From: Pelagihabitans sp965238025
Lineage (GTDB): Bacteria; Bacteroidota; Bacteroidia; Flavobacteriales; Flavobacteriaceae
Length of the DNA: 64,000 nt
Direction of reading: 5' to 3'
NCBI GenBank assembly: GCA_965238025.1
Contig: OZ250162.1
Span: 124,001 to 188,000, forward strand
The position numbers and the translations under genes were made by a program. Below, piece after piece: positions 17,891-25,627 of the stretch (the stretch's first letter is position 1; each line of letters begins with the position of its first letter). The notes beneath the pieces were generated by a model. That model was given only the letters and a program-made list of their open reading frames with translations. It was not told the DNA's origin and did no database searches.

Positions 17891-18346
17891 ATGAAACGCG
17901 CCATCTTTCCAGGTTCTTTTGACCCGCTAACGCTCGGGCATTTTGATATCATTAACAGGGGCATTACCCTCTTTGATGAATTGGTAATCGCTATCGGAAT
18001 CAATGCCGAGAAAAAATATATGTTCAGCCTTGAAGAGCGCCAACAATTCATCATTGATGCATTTAAGAACGAACCTCGGGTAAAGGTAATGACCTATGAA
18101 GGCCTCACGGTTGATTTCTGTCAAAAAATCAATGCCAATTTTATTTTGAGAGGGCTTCGCAATCCCGCCGATTTTGAATTTGAAAAAGCCATTGCCCATA
18201 CCAATAGAAGTTTATCGGAAATAGAAACAGTTTTTCTTTTAACTTCCTCAGGTAAGTCGTTCATCAGTTCTTCCATTGTTCGTGATGTTATAAGACATGG
18301 TGGCGATTACACGGGTCTGGTTCCCAAAACCGTCAGGGTGAGCTAA
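17891..18346 (+). CDS. coaD: Phosphopantetheine adenylyltransferase
   Basis: A 151-residue nucleotidyltransferase catalysing the penultimate step of coenzyme A synthesis, 4'-phosphopantetheine plus ATP to dephospho-CoA. The N-terminus KRAIFPGSFDPLTLGHFDII contains the TxGH nucleotide-binding motif. ILRGLRNPADFEFE and the late SSSIVRDVIRHGGD match the family, and length is typical (about 150-165). It follows ddl closely and may be co-transcribed. The gap to the following histidine kinase is 155 nt and contains only a small TTGTG/CACAA hairpin near 18434-18448. Confidence 0.96.
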   Translation: MKRAIFPGSFDPLTLGHFDIINRGITLFDELVIAIGINAEKKYMFSLEERQQFIIDAFKNEPRVKVMTYEGLTVDFCQKINANFILRGLRNPADFEFEKAIAHTNRSLSEIETVFLLTSSGKSFISSSIVRDVIRHGGDYTGLVPKTVRVS

Positions 18347-18501
18347 ATTATTTTGCGAAGGCAAGCGAAACGTATAGGAATCGGCAGAATTTATTACGGC
18401 TAATCTACACAAATAGAACTATCACCACGAGTTTTGTGCAATTCACAACAAAAATATACAATTACTGTATTATCTTATTATTTTAGTAAGAAAATACAAC
18501 A

Positions 18502-20352
18502 ATGTTAAAAAATATCCAGCAAGAACATATTGGATATCTAATTGATCAACTTCCCCAAGCTACTGCATTTTTCGACAGAAAGCTCAGACTCGTGTATTCA
18601 TCTCACCAATGGACTTATGATTTTGACTTTGACAAACATTCCGTTTTTGACAAAACAATTCATCAACTGTTCGAAAAGGGAAGAAAGAGCTGGAAAAAGG
18701 CCATAAAAGAATGCCTCGAGGGAATCCCGACATCCAATATTATCCAACGTCATTTTGATCAAACGCAGAATGAAAAGTGGTTCGATTGGAATTTTAAGCC
18801 TTGGTACAATGAGCAAGAGAACATTATAGGAATCATTATCAATACAACAGATGTTACCGAGCGCCTTGCGGAAGAGCATGAATTTGACAAAGTAAAACTC
18901 CTGCTCGCCCAACAATCCGAACTAGCAAACATTGGCACCTGGAATTACTGCGCGGTCAATGATGAACTTACCTGGTGTGCCACCACAAGTAAAATACATG
19001 AAGTTCCCGATGATTTTACAGTAATCCCTGACGCGGCAATTAATTTTTACAAACAGGGTCATGACAGAAATACTATTGCACGGGCCTTGGAGACTGCAAT
19101 GAAGTCTGGTGAACCATGGAGCGAAAAACTACAATTAATCACCGATAAAGGAAACGAAAAGTGGGTAATATCCTCTGGTAAACCTGTGTTTAAAAATGAG
19201 AAATTTGTGGGCCTAATAGGCACCTGCCAAGATATAGATCAGCAAATAAAAGAACAGTCCAAATCTATTGAAAAAGAAAAACTGTTGCGCACCTTGATAG
19301 ACAACTTACCCCAGCACATCTTTATTAAAGATCTGGAATCACGTAAAATATTGGCCAATATGGCCGAAATAAACTTTTGTGGATTCACTGAGGAAGCCGA
19401 AATTTTAGGCAAAACCGATTTCGACATTTTCGATGAAGAGCTTGCACAAAAGGCAAGATCGGAAGACTTGCACATCATGAAAACGCTCGAACCGTTAATT
19501 GGGAAAGAAGACCTAAATGTGAACATTAACGGAAAGGTAAGCTCAACACTTACTTCTAAAATACCATTGATTGGAGATAACGGGGAAGCATTTGGCCTAG
19601 TTGGTATTCGTATGGATATTACGCGTATAAAACAAAAAGAAAAAGAACTAACTGACCTTATAAATGTAACCTCTGAACAAAATAAAAAGCTTATCAATTT
19701 TGCCCACATCGTTTCCCATAACCTCCGCTCCCATTCCGCTAACTTTTCCATGCTTTTAGACTTTCTTATAAATGAGGAAAACGGCGATGAACGAGAGAAC
19801 ATTATAACAATGCTTGTCACCGCCTCCGACAATCTTTTGGAAACCCTAGAGAACCTAAATGAGGTGGTGAGTATAAACACCAACACCAGTTTAGAGAAAA
19901 CACCTATACCACTGCGGGAAGTGGCAATCAAAGTTGGTCAAAATCTTTCTGCCTTTCTTCAAAATAACAACGCACGAATAATCAATCGCATTTCAGATAA
20001 GATTATAATACCGGTCATACCGGCCTATTTAGAAAGTATTTTAATGAATTGCATCACCAATGGTATTAAATACAAAGAGCCTAGTAGGGATCCTATTATT
20101 GAATTAAGAGCTATGAAAATTAAGGGTTATACCGTGCTATCCATCAGTGATAATGGCATAGGGATTGATCTTGACAAATATGGCGACAAGCTCTTTGGCA
20201 TGTACAAGACCTTTCACAATAACCCCGATGCTCGGGGCATTGGGTTATACATCACTAAAAATCAAATAGAGGCCATGAATGGTAAAGTCGCGGTAACCAG
20301 TGAGGTAGGCCAAGGCACAACATTTAATATTTACTTCAATGAGAACAATTAA
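18502..20352 (+). CDS. PAS-domain sensor histidine kinase
   Basis: A 616-residue, apparently soluble kinase; I see no membrane segment or signal peptide. About three PAS domains come first: residues 14-125 (AFFDRKLRLVYSS, WFDWNFKPWYNEQENIIGII), 130-250 (WNYCAVNDELTWCA) and 260-380 (NLPQHIFIKDLESRKILA). The phospho-acceptor His406 lies in SHNLRSH, a variant common in Bacteroidota kinases. The ATPase domain follows with NCITNGIKY, SDNGIGIDLDKYG and ARGIGLYITKNQIEAMNG. It probably senses a cytoplasmic signal, perhaps a ligand or redox state. It overlaps the response regulator gene by 14 nt, so the two are a translationally coupled pair. Confidence 0.9.
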   Translation: MLKNIQQEHIGYLIDQLPQATAFFDRKLRLVYSSHQWTYDFDFDKHSVFDKTIHQLFEKGRKSWKKAIKECLEGIPTSNIIQRHFDQTQNEKWFDWNFKPWYNEQENIIGIIINTTDVTERLAEEHEFDKVKLLLAQQSELANIGTWNYCAVNDELTWCATTSKIHEVPDDFTVIPDAAINFYKQGHDRNTIARALETAMKSGEPWSEKLQLITDKGNEKWVISSGKPVFKNEKFVGLIGTCQDIDQQIKEQSKSIEKEKLLRTLIDNLPQHIFIKDLESRKILANMAEINFCGFTEEAEILGKTDFDIFDEELAQKARSEDLHIMKTLEPLIGKEDLNVNINGKVSSTLTSKIPLIGDNGEAFGLVGIRMDITRIKQKEKELTDLINVTSEQNKKLINFAHIVSHNLRSHSANFSMLLDFLINEENGDERENIITMLVTASDNLLETLENLNEVVSINTNTSLEKTPIPLREVAIKVGQNLSAFLQNNNARIINRISDKIIIPVIPAYLESILMNCITNGIKYKEPSRDPIIELRAMKIKGYTVLSISDNGIGIDLDKYGDKLFGMYKTFHNNPDARGIGLYITKNQIEAMNGKVAVTSEVGQGTTFNIYFNENN

Positions 20353-20743
20353 TTCAATATGTATTATAGATGATGACCCGATAACGGTTTTCGGCATCAA
20401 AAAAATATTGAGTAACGTCGTGGTCTGCAAAACTGTAAGCACCTACGAAAATGGCAAGTTGGCCATTGATGACATCAAATTCAATATTGACAAAGCCGGA
20501 CAAGTGCCCCAGGTAATATTTCTTGATATTAACATGCCAGTGATGGACGGATGGCAGTTCCTAGCGGAATTCATAAAACTACCGCTTGAGCAAAAAGTGC
20601 GAATCAATATTATAACCTCTTCCATTGATACGGCAGATAAGGAAAAGTGGGAATTTTATAAGTCCCGTTCCCATCACATCATCACTTTCAATAATAAGCC
20701 CATCAAAAAAGATGAAATTGGTCAAATAACCAAGGTGGCTTAA
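20339..20743 (+). CDS. Single-domain response regulator
   Basis: A 134-residue receiver domain with no output domain. The acidic pocket is IIDDDP near residue 10, the phospho-acceptor is Asp63 in FLDINMP, and the conserved lysine lies in NNKPIK near residue 120. It overlaps the upstream kinase gene by 14 nt and is surely its partner. Without a DNA-binding domain it must act through protein contacts or pass phosphate on. The longer loop between beta3 and alpha3 (about residues 40-55) resembles CheY-like regulators seen with Bacteroidota PAS kinases. Confidence 0.92.
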   Translation: MRTINSICIIDDDPITVFGIKKILSNVVVCKTVSTYENGKLAIDDIKFNIDKAGQVPQVIFLDINMPVMDGWQFLAEFIKLPLEQKVRINIITSSIDTADKEKWEFYKSRSHHIITFNNKPIKKDEIGQITKVA

Positions 20744-20839
20744 AGAAAAGACGTTTTTTAGTAATTTTGATGCGGTAAACACCTTCTGAGCGTTCTTAAA
20801 TAAAGACTCATTGGCGTTGCTCCGTAAATCGAAAGACCC

Positions 20840-22582
20840 ATGCGCTATCTGAGTATTCTATTGTTCTTTTTTCTTGTTGCCTGTGAAGAAAAATCTGAGG
20901 ACCAAGTTTCAGACTTCCAAACACATTTTGAAGATTCAGAGGGTAAGGAAACGGCAACTTATCTTCAAGTAATTGATTTTTATATTCGATTGGCAAAAGA
21001 ATTTCCCGAAATCAATTTTCAAACCGTTGGCGAAACCGATAGCGGTTACCCGCTTCATATTGCAACCTACAACCCGGATGGGGATTTTAATTTTAAAAAG
21101 ATAGCTGCGAATAAGACGATCATTCTTATCAATAATGGCATTCACCCAGGGGAAAGCGACGGAATAGACGCAACAATGATGCTATTTCGCGATTTGGCCG
21201 CTGGTAAATTGCCAACACCAAAAAACACCGTTTTGGTTTCCATTCCTGTTTACAATATCGGTGGGGCACTAAATCGAAATTCTGCAACCAGAGCGAATCA
21301 AAATGGACCCCTGGCCTATGGTTTTAGGGGAAATACCAAAAATTACGACCTCAACCGGGATTTTATAAAGGCTGACACCAAAAATGCCAAGAGTTTTAGT
21401 GAGATATTCCATTTGGTGGATCCCGATATTTTTATAGATAACCATGTAAGTAACGGGGCAGATTATCAATATACCCTTACACATTTGCTCACTCAACATG
21501 ATAAATTAGGGGGCGACCTAGGTGATTATTTTCATACCAATATAATACCTAAGCTTGAAACTGCATTAGCAAATAAGAAATGGAATATTACGCCTTATGT
21601 GAACATTTTCAACGCGGTGCCGGAAAGCGGTTTTTCACAATTTATAGATAACCCGCGTTACTCAACGGGCTATGCTGCGCTTTGGAATGTACCCGGTTTA
21701 ATGGTAGAAACCCATATGCTAAAACCCTATAAACAAAGAGTTGAAGGCACTTATGAATTGATGAAACAAATGTTGGCCATAGCAGAAACCGAAGGGAAAA
21801 CCCTAAAAAAGCTAAGACAAAAGGCATTTCAATTTTCCAATGACCTGACCCACTACCCCATTCAATGGCAAATAGACTCTACTCGCCACAGTATACTAAA
21901 CTTCAAAGGTTATGAGGCAGATACCTTGCTAAGTGAAGTAACGGGTATGCCTAGATTAAAATATGACCAGACCAGACCTTTTACCAAAGACGTAACTTAT
22001 TATAATTATATGGTACCCAAGGACTCCATTCTCATTCCTGAGTACTACGTCATAAAAAAAGGGTATGATGATATTATGGCCTTTATGGAGTTAAACAATA
22101 TTGATTTTGAAATTTTGGAGAGGGATACCCTTCTTACTGTAGAGGCCTACAAAATAGCAGAATATAAAACGTACAATTCACCCTATGAAGGTCATTATCC
22201 TCACTATGATACTCAAGTCACTTCTAAAAAACAGAAACTTCAATTTAATGAGGGAGACTATGTAATTCGGGTAAAGCAAATGGGCCTTCGGTATATTGTA
22301 GAAACGTTGGAACCTGAAGCGGTGGACTCTTTCTTTAATTGGAACTTTTTCGATCCCATCTTACAACAAAAAGAGGGCTTCTCGCCCTATGTATTTGAGG
22401 ATGATGCGGCTCAGATGTTGAAAGAAAATCAAGCGTTGCGAGATTCCTTTCTCATAAAGAAATCGGAAGATCCTAGGTTCGCCGATAACTGGTATGCCCA
22501 ATTAGATTGGTTGTTCAAACAAAGTAAATACTATGAAAAGGCGCACATGCAATATCCCGTTTATAGGGTTTTAAAGCAATAA
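20840..22582 (+). CDS. M14 family zinc carboxypeptidase, lipoprotein
   Basis: A 580-residue exported peptidase. MRYLSILLFFFLVAC is a lipoprotein signal peptide with EEKSEDQ after the cysteine. The zinc site of the carboxypeptidase A family is visible: GIHPGESDG (His and Glu), then an arginine-rich substrate region with NYDLNRDF, and the third ligand His in IDNHVSNGADY. The catalytic glutamate is probably in LMVETHML. The second half (about residues 330-580) has no catalytic motif and may be a beta-rich accessory domain. The family removes C-terminal residues from peptides or wall stems; the target is unknown. It converges on the NUDIX gene with only 6 nt between stops. Confidence 0.88.
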   Translation: MRYLSILLFFFLVACEEKSEDQVSDFQTHFEDSEGKETATYLQVIDFYIRLAKEFPEINFQTVGETDSGYPLHIATYNPDGDFNFKKIAANKTIILINNGIHPGESDGIDATMMLFRDLAAGKLPTPKNTVLVSIPVYNIGGALNRNSATRANQNGPLAYGFRGNTKNYDLNRDFIKADTKNAKSFSEIFHLVDPDIFIDNHVSNGADYQYTLTHLLTQHDKLGGDLGDYFHTNIIPKLETALANKKWNITPYVNIFNAVPESGFSQFIDNPRYSTGYAALWNVPGLMVETHMLKPYKQRVEGTYELMKQMLAIAETEGKTLKKLRQKAFQFSNDLTHYPIQWQIDSTRHSILNFKGYEADTLLSEVTGMPRLKYDQTRPFTKDVTYYNYMVPKDSILIPEYYVIKKGYDDIMAFMELNNIDFEILERDTLLTVEAYKIAEYKTYNSPYEGHYPHYDTQVTSKKQKLQFNEGDYVIRVKQMGLRYIVETLEPEAVDSFFNWNFFDPILQQKEGFSPYVFEDDAAQMLKENQALRDSFLIKKSEDPRFADNWYAQLDWLFKQSKYYEKAHMQYPVYRVLKQ

Positions 22583-22588
22583 TAGCCG

Positions 22589-23176
22589 TCAATGTCCGAA
22601 CAGTATCTTAATATTCGTATAAGAATTTTGCAGTGCTTTTTCTATTTTTTTCGGACCCTTCCATTTTACCCTTTCTATTCCCTCGTTCTTTTGGCCTTTT
22701 AATTGACCCTTGTAGTTGGTTTTCATTGCATACCAATGTACTTCCTTTAATTTGTAAGTACCGTTCCTTTTAAAAACATGATAGGTAGTTTTCAGAAAAT
22801 TTTCGATTTTTAATCCCTTAACGCCAGTTTCTTCCTCTACTTCGCGAACGGCACAGGCCTCTATGGTCTCGCCCTTGTCCAATTTACCCTTGGGCAGATC
22901 CCACTTATCATTTCTGTAGATAAAAAGCACCTTCCCCTTTTTATTGGTCACAACACCTCCAGCCGCAATTACCAAAGGTATCTTCTTGGTGAATTTTTTT
23001 AATATTTCTTCATGGTTGGGATGATAGATATAAGCCTCTTTAAGTTTCTTTTTAGAAAGTGCCTCTATCGCTTCTTGAATGGCCGTTCCGTTCAATAAAA
23101 AATAATCTCCGTTTGCCGTTTCAGAGAGTTTATTTGTTAAAATCAAAGGGCGTTCATTGACAAAAACTTTATACAT
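22589..23176 (-). CDS. NUDIX hydrolase
   Basis: A 195-residue protein. I placed the start at the ATG at 23176 (MYKVFVNERPLIL); a longer frame exists but would run through pyrE. The NUDIX box is complete: GKLDKGE followed by REVEEETGV, with the magnesium-binding glutamates. The first 65 residues form a separate small domain (LSKKKLKEAYIYHPNHEEIL). The family hydrolyses nucleoside diphosphates linked to another group. The substrate cannot be read; a pyrimidine-related or house-cleaning role is only suggested by its position beside pyrE. Its start codon is 7 nt from the divergent pyrE start. Confidence 0.9.
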   Translation of the reverse strand: MYKVFVNERPLILTNKLSETANGDYFLLNGTAIQEAIEALSKKKLKEAYIYHPNHEEILKKFTKKIPLVIAAGGVVTNKKGKVLFIYRNDKWDLPKGKLDKGETIEACAVREVEEETGVKGLKIENFLKTTYHVFKRNGTYKLKEVHWYAMKTNYKGQLKGQKNEGIERVKWKGPKKIEKALQNSYTNIKILFGH

Positions 23177-23179
23177 TTG
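23172..23179 (+). promoter_or_regulatory. -7 box for pyrE
   Basis: TACATTTG is an exact match to TAnnTTTG and ends only 4 nt before the pyrE ATG, which implies a leaderless or almost leaderless pyrE transcript. No well-spaced -33 TTTG is seen. The box overlaps the start codon of the divergent NUDIX gene. Confidence 0.5.
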
Positions 23180-23183
23180 CGAA

Positions 23184-23825
23184 ATGATTTTGGACAAGAA
23201 TACGGCTAAAAAAACAGCAGAACTCCTGCTGCAAATTAATGCAATAAAATTGAAACCGGAAAATCCTTTTACTTGGGCTTCCGGCTGGAAATCACCCATA
23301 TATTGTGATAATCGGATTATATTGTCATACCCTGAAATCAGAAATTATGTTAGGGAAGAATTGGCCAAACAAGTAGAATCACTCTACGGTAAACCTGATG
23401 TTATTGCAGGTGTTGCTACTGGGGCAATAGGTATAGGGGCTTTGGTTGCAGATTACTTGGGATTACCTTTTATTTATGTGAGACCTGAGCCAAAGGCGCA
23501 CGGACGAAAAAACCAAATAGAAGGTATTCTGGAAGAAAACCAGACAGTAGTCGTAATCGAAGATCTAATAAGTACTGGAAAAAGTAGTCTTAATGCTGTA
23601 CAAGCACTAAAGGATTCAAGAGCGAATGTTAAGGGTATGTTAGCCATATTTTCGTATGGGTTTGACATTGCAGCCGCAAACTTTAAAACCAAAAGTATAG
23701 ATTTGCATACCTTAGGAGATTATGAACACCTGATCAAACAAGCCTCTGAAACCGATTATATTAAAGAAACCCAATTAAACACATTGATGGAGTGGCGTGC
23801 AAACCCATCTGAATGGAATAATTAA
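23184..23825 (+). CDS. pyrE: Orotate phosphoribosyltransferase
   Basis: A 213-residue enzyme of de novo pyrimidine synthesis, orotate plus PRPP to OMP. I chose the ATG at 23184 (MILDKNTAKKTAELLLQI), since the longer frame begins with non-homologous residues and crosses the NUDIX start. The PRPP-binding motif VVVIEDLISTGKSS is intact, as are WASGWKSPIYCDNR near the N-terminus and the catalytic-loop-like RPEPKAHGRKNQIEG. Length is typical. It is followed after 12 nt by an SRPBCC gene and is likely co-transcribed with it. Confidence 0.95.
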   Translation: MILDKNTAKKTAELLLQINAIKLKPENPFTWASGWKSPIYCDNRIILSYPEIRNYVREELAKQVESLYGKPDVIAGVATGAIGIGALVADYLGLPFIYVRPEPKAHGRKNQIEGILEENQTVVVIEDLISTGKSSLNAVQALKDSRANVKGMLAIFSYGFDIAAANFKTKSIDLHTLGDYEHLIKQASETDYIKETQLNTLMEWRANPSEWNN

Positions 23826-23837
23826 TACACAATAGTT

Positions 23838-24230
23838 ATGTACCTAGAAAGCCCAAAAAGTATCGTCGAAAAAAACCCGGAAGCGGTTTTTGAATTCTTG
23901 ACCGACTTAAAGAATTTTGAACAGCTAATGCCCGAAACAATCTCCAAATTCGAAGTGTTAAACGAGGATAGGTTTTTGTTTCAGCTAAAAGGCATGCCCG
24001 AAATCGTTTTGGAACGAAAAGAAGAGACTCCCAATAGTCAAGTAGTCTTAGGTGCTGCTAGCGACAAACTCTCATTTAACCTTACAGCTGATATAACCGA
24101 GTTGGAAGAAGACCAAAGTGAGGTAACCCTGAGTTTTACCGGAAAATTCAACGCCATGATGGGTATGATGATAAAAAAGCCGATTACAAATTTTATTAAG
24201 ACCTTATCCGAAAATCTAAGCGAGATTTAA
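23838..24230 (+). CDS. SRPBCC-fold protein
   Basis: A 130-residue cytoplasmic protein with the helix-grip pattern of the SRPBCC (START/Bet v1-like) superfamily: an N-terminal strand MYLESPKSIVEKNPEAVFEF with FLTDLKNFEQLMP, central strands FLFQLKGMPEIVLERKEE and LTADITELEEDQSEVTLSFTG, and a long C-terminal helix FIKTLSENLSEI. The fold binds hydrophobic ligands. I know no specific role. It lies 12 nt after pyrE in the same direction, so it is probably part of a two-gene operon, an arrangement I believe recurs in flavobacteria. A 152-nt palindrome follows. Confidence 0.8.
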   Translation: MYLESPKSIVEKNPEAVFEFLTDLKNFEQLMPETISKFEVLNEDRFLFQLKGMPEIVLERKEETPNSQVVLGAASDKLSFNLTADITELEEDQSEVTLSFTGKFNAMMGMMIKKPITNFIKTLSENLSEI

Positions 24231-24239
24231 TCAATGAAG

Positions 24240-24391
24240 TGGTTTAAATTTTCTGCGTTTAAGTGAAAATTAGTTATTTTTTGTCTGTTTGATGGCTTTT
24301 TTGAGTTGCATAGCATCGTTACGGAAGGATAAAAAGAGGAAAAACGGACGAAAAAGATCATTTTTTTAGCAAATGGAGAAAGTTTAAACCA
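24240..24391. repeat. 152-nt imperfect palindrome between convergent genes
   Basis: Outer arms 24240-24254 (TGGTTTAAATTTTCT) and 24377-24391 (AGAAAGTTTAAACCA) pair at 14 of 15 positions. Inner arms 24278-24290 and 24342-24355 pair along 13 positions with one bulge and one G-U pair. The segments between the arms are nearly equal in length (23 and 21 nt). The whole 163-nt gap between the SRPBCC gene and birA is taken up by this. It may be a small MITE-like element, a structured RNA, or an unusually long bidirectional terminator. There is no ORF of note inside. Confidence 0.55.
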
Positions 24392-24393
24392 TT

Positions 24394-25125
24394 TCAGTAT
24401 ATCATTTTGAGTTCTTTGAGATCGAACTCACTCAAACCCTTTTTATCAAATTCAACCAGTAGCTTTCCAGTATCGGAGATACCACTTATAAACCCTATTT
24501 CCTGACGCCCATCGGGCAATAGGAAAGTAGCTGGCTTATCTTTCTTAAAAAGCTTGCTTTCATATTTTTCCCGTAGTGAATCCCAATCAAAATCTGATGC
24601 ACAGGAGAATTCTTTTTTTAAATCGTTTAGGAGCACTTGCAGTACTTCGTCATGATCAAAAGATTTTCCTAGAAGATATTTCAGGGATGATGCGCTGGGC
24701 AGACTAATGAAGTTAGTTTGGTTCACATTCAAACCCACTCCTAGAATAGCATTTTTCACTTGATTCCCTACCAAGGCCGTTTCGATTAAAATACCACAAA
24801 CTTTATAATTACCTGACAGAATGTCGTTAGGCCATTTTATACTAAGGTCAGGCACTTTAAGGTTTTTCAAAGTCTCAATAATAGCCAGGGACACAATCAT
24901 ATTTAAAGAAAAATGATGCTGGGCATGAAGGGCCTCAAATTTTCTGAACACACTAAAAGTCAGATTTTTACCAGCTTCTGAAACCCAGGTCGACTCTGAT
25001 TGCCCCCTACCTGACAACTGTTCTTTGGCAAGCACTACGGTATAGTCTTCAATTGCCTTGTTCCGCATAGTTCTTTTCAAATAGGCATTCGTAGAATCTA
25101 TGGCATCAAGTTTGACTATTTGCAT
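24394..25125 (-). CDS. birA: Biotin--[acetyl-CoA-carboxylase] ligase
   Basis: A 243-residue enzyme that attaches biotin to the carrier protein of acetyl-CoA carboxylase through biotinyl-AMP. Motifs: DSTNAYLKR near the N-terminus, the biotin/ATP loop SGRGQSESTWVSEAGKNL, and SIKWPNDILSGNYKVCGILIE. It lacks an N-terminal helix-turn-helix, so it is a class I ligase with no repressor function. The final 50 residues form the small C-terminal SH3-like domain (GFISGISDTGKLLVEF). It is divergent from rsfS with a 94-nt gap and converges on the palindrome. Confidence 0.94.
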   Translation of the reverse strand: MQIVKLDAIDSTNAYLKRTMRNKAIEDYTVVLAKEQLSGRGQSESTWVSEAGKNLTFSVFRKFEALHAQHHFSLNMIVSLAIIETLKNLKVPDLSIKWPNDILSGNYKVCGILIETALVGNQVKNAILGVGLNVNQTNFISLPSASSLKYLLGKSFDHDEVLQVLLNDLKKEFSCASDFDWDSLREKYESKLFKKDKPATFLLPDGRQEIGFISGISDTGKLLVEFDKKGLSEFDLKELKMIY

Positions 25126-25192
25126 TGGAGTAAGTTAAGAGATCTTTAGCAATGTATTATTGAAAACGTAGCGCTAAAAGAACAAAAAACAA

Positions 25193-25200
25193 TAACTTTG
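25193..25200 (+). promoter_or_regulatory. -7 box for rsfS-ftsH operon
   Basis: TAACTTTG, an exact TAnnTTTG match, ends 19 nt before the rsfS ATG. No clear -33 element. Confidence 0.5.
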
Positions 25201-25219
25201 TAGAAATTAAATTTTTTGG

Positions 25220-25606
25220 ATGCAAAAAAAGAAAGCGAGCGCTGATGAGCTGATTGCATTGATATTAGAAGGTATAGAAGAGGTAAAAGGGCAAAATATT
25301 AATCTGCTCGATTTACGAAACATCGAAAATACAGTATGTGAATATTTTATCATATGCAATGGAACTTCCAATACACACGTTAAAGCGATAGTAGGATCCG
25401 TTCAAAAAACGGTTAGCAAGGCTATCAAAGACAAACCTTGGCATGTAGAAGGTGAAGAAAATGCAGAATGGGTTCTTATGGACTATGTAAATGTGGTAGT
25501 TCATGTATTTCAAAAACAAACTAGGGATTTCTACGATATTGAAGGGCTTTGGGGAGACGCAAAGACAACCTTAATAGAAAGTAGCATCAACAAGTCCCTG
25601 AAATAA
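25220..25606 (+). CDS. rsfS: Ribosomal silencing factor RsfS
   Basis: A 128-residue member of the RsfS/Iojap family. It binds ribosomal protein uL14 on the 50S subunit and blocks joining with 30S, lowering translation during starvation. Diagnostic segments are NINLLDLRNIENTVCEYFIICNG (central part of the fold), KPWHVEGEENAEWVLMDYVNVVVHVF and the C-terminal RDFYDIEGLWGDA. Length is normal. It begins the operon and is followed by ftsH 21 nt later. Confidence 0.95.
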   Translation: MQKKKASADELIALILEGIEEVKGQNINLLDLRNIENTVCEYFIICNGTSNTHVKAIVGSVQKTVSKAIKDKPWHVEGEENAEWVLMDYVNVVVHVFQKQTRDFYDIEGLWGDAKTTLIESSINKSLK

Positions 25607-25627
25607 CTTCAGGGTAAAAAGAAAATA

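Noticed and set aside
23157..23299. Longer NUDIX (from 23299) and pyrE (from 23157) reading frames
   Set aside because: Each extension would use the other gene's coding region and has no similarity to its family; the internal ATGs at 23176 and 23184 fit the family N-termini.
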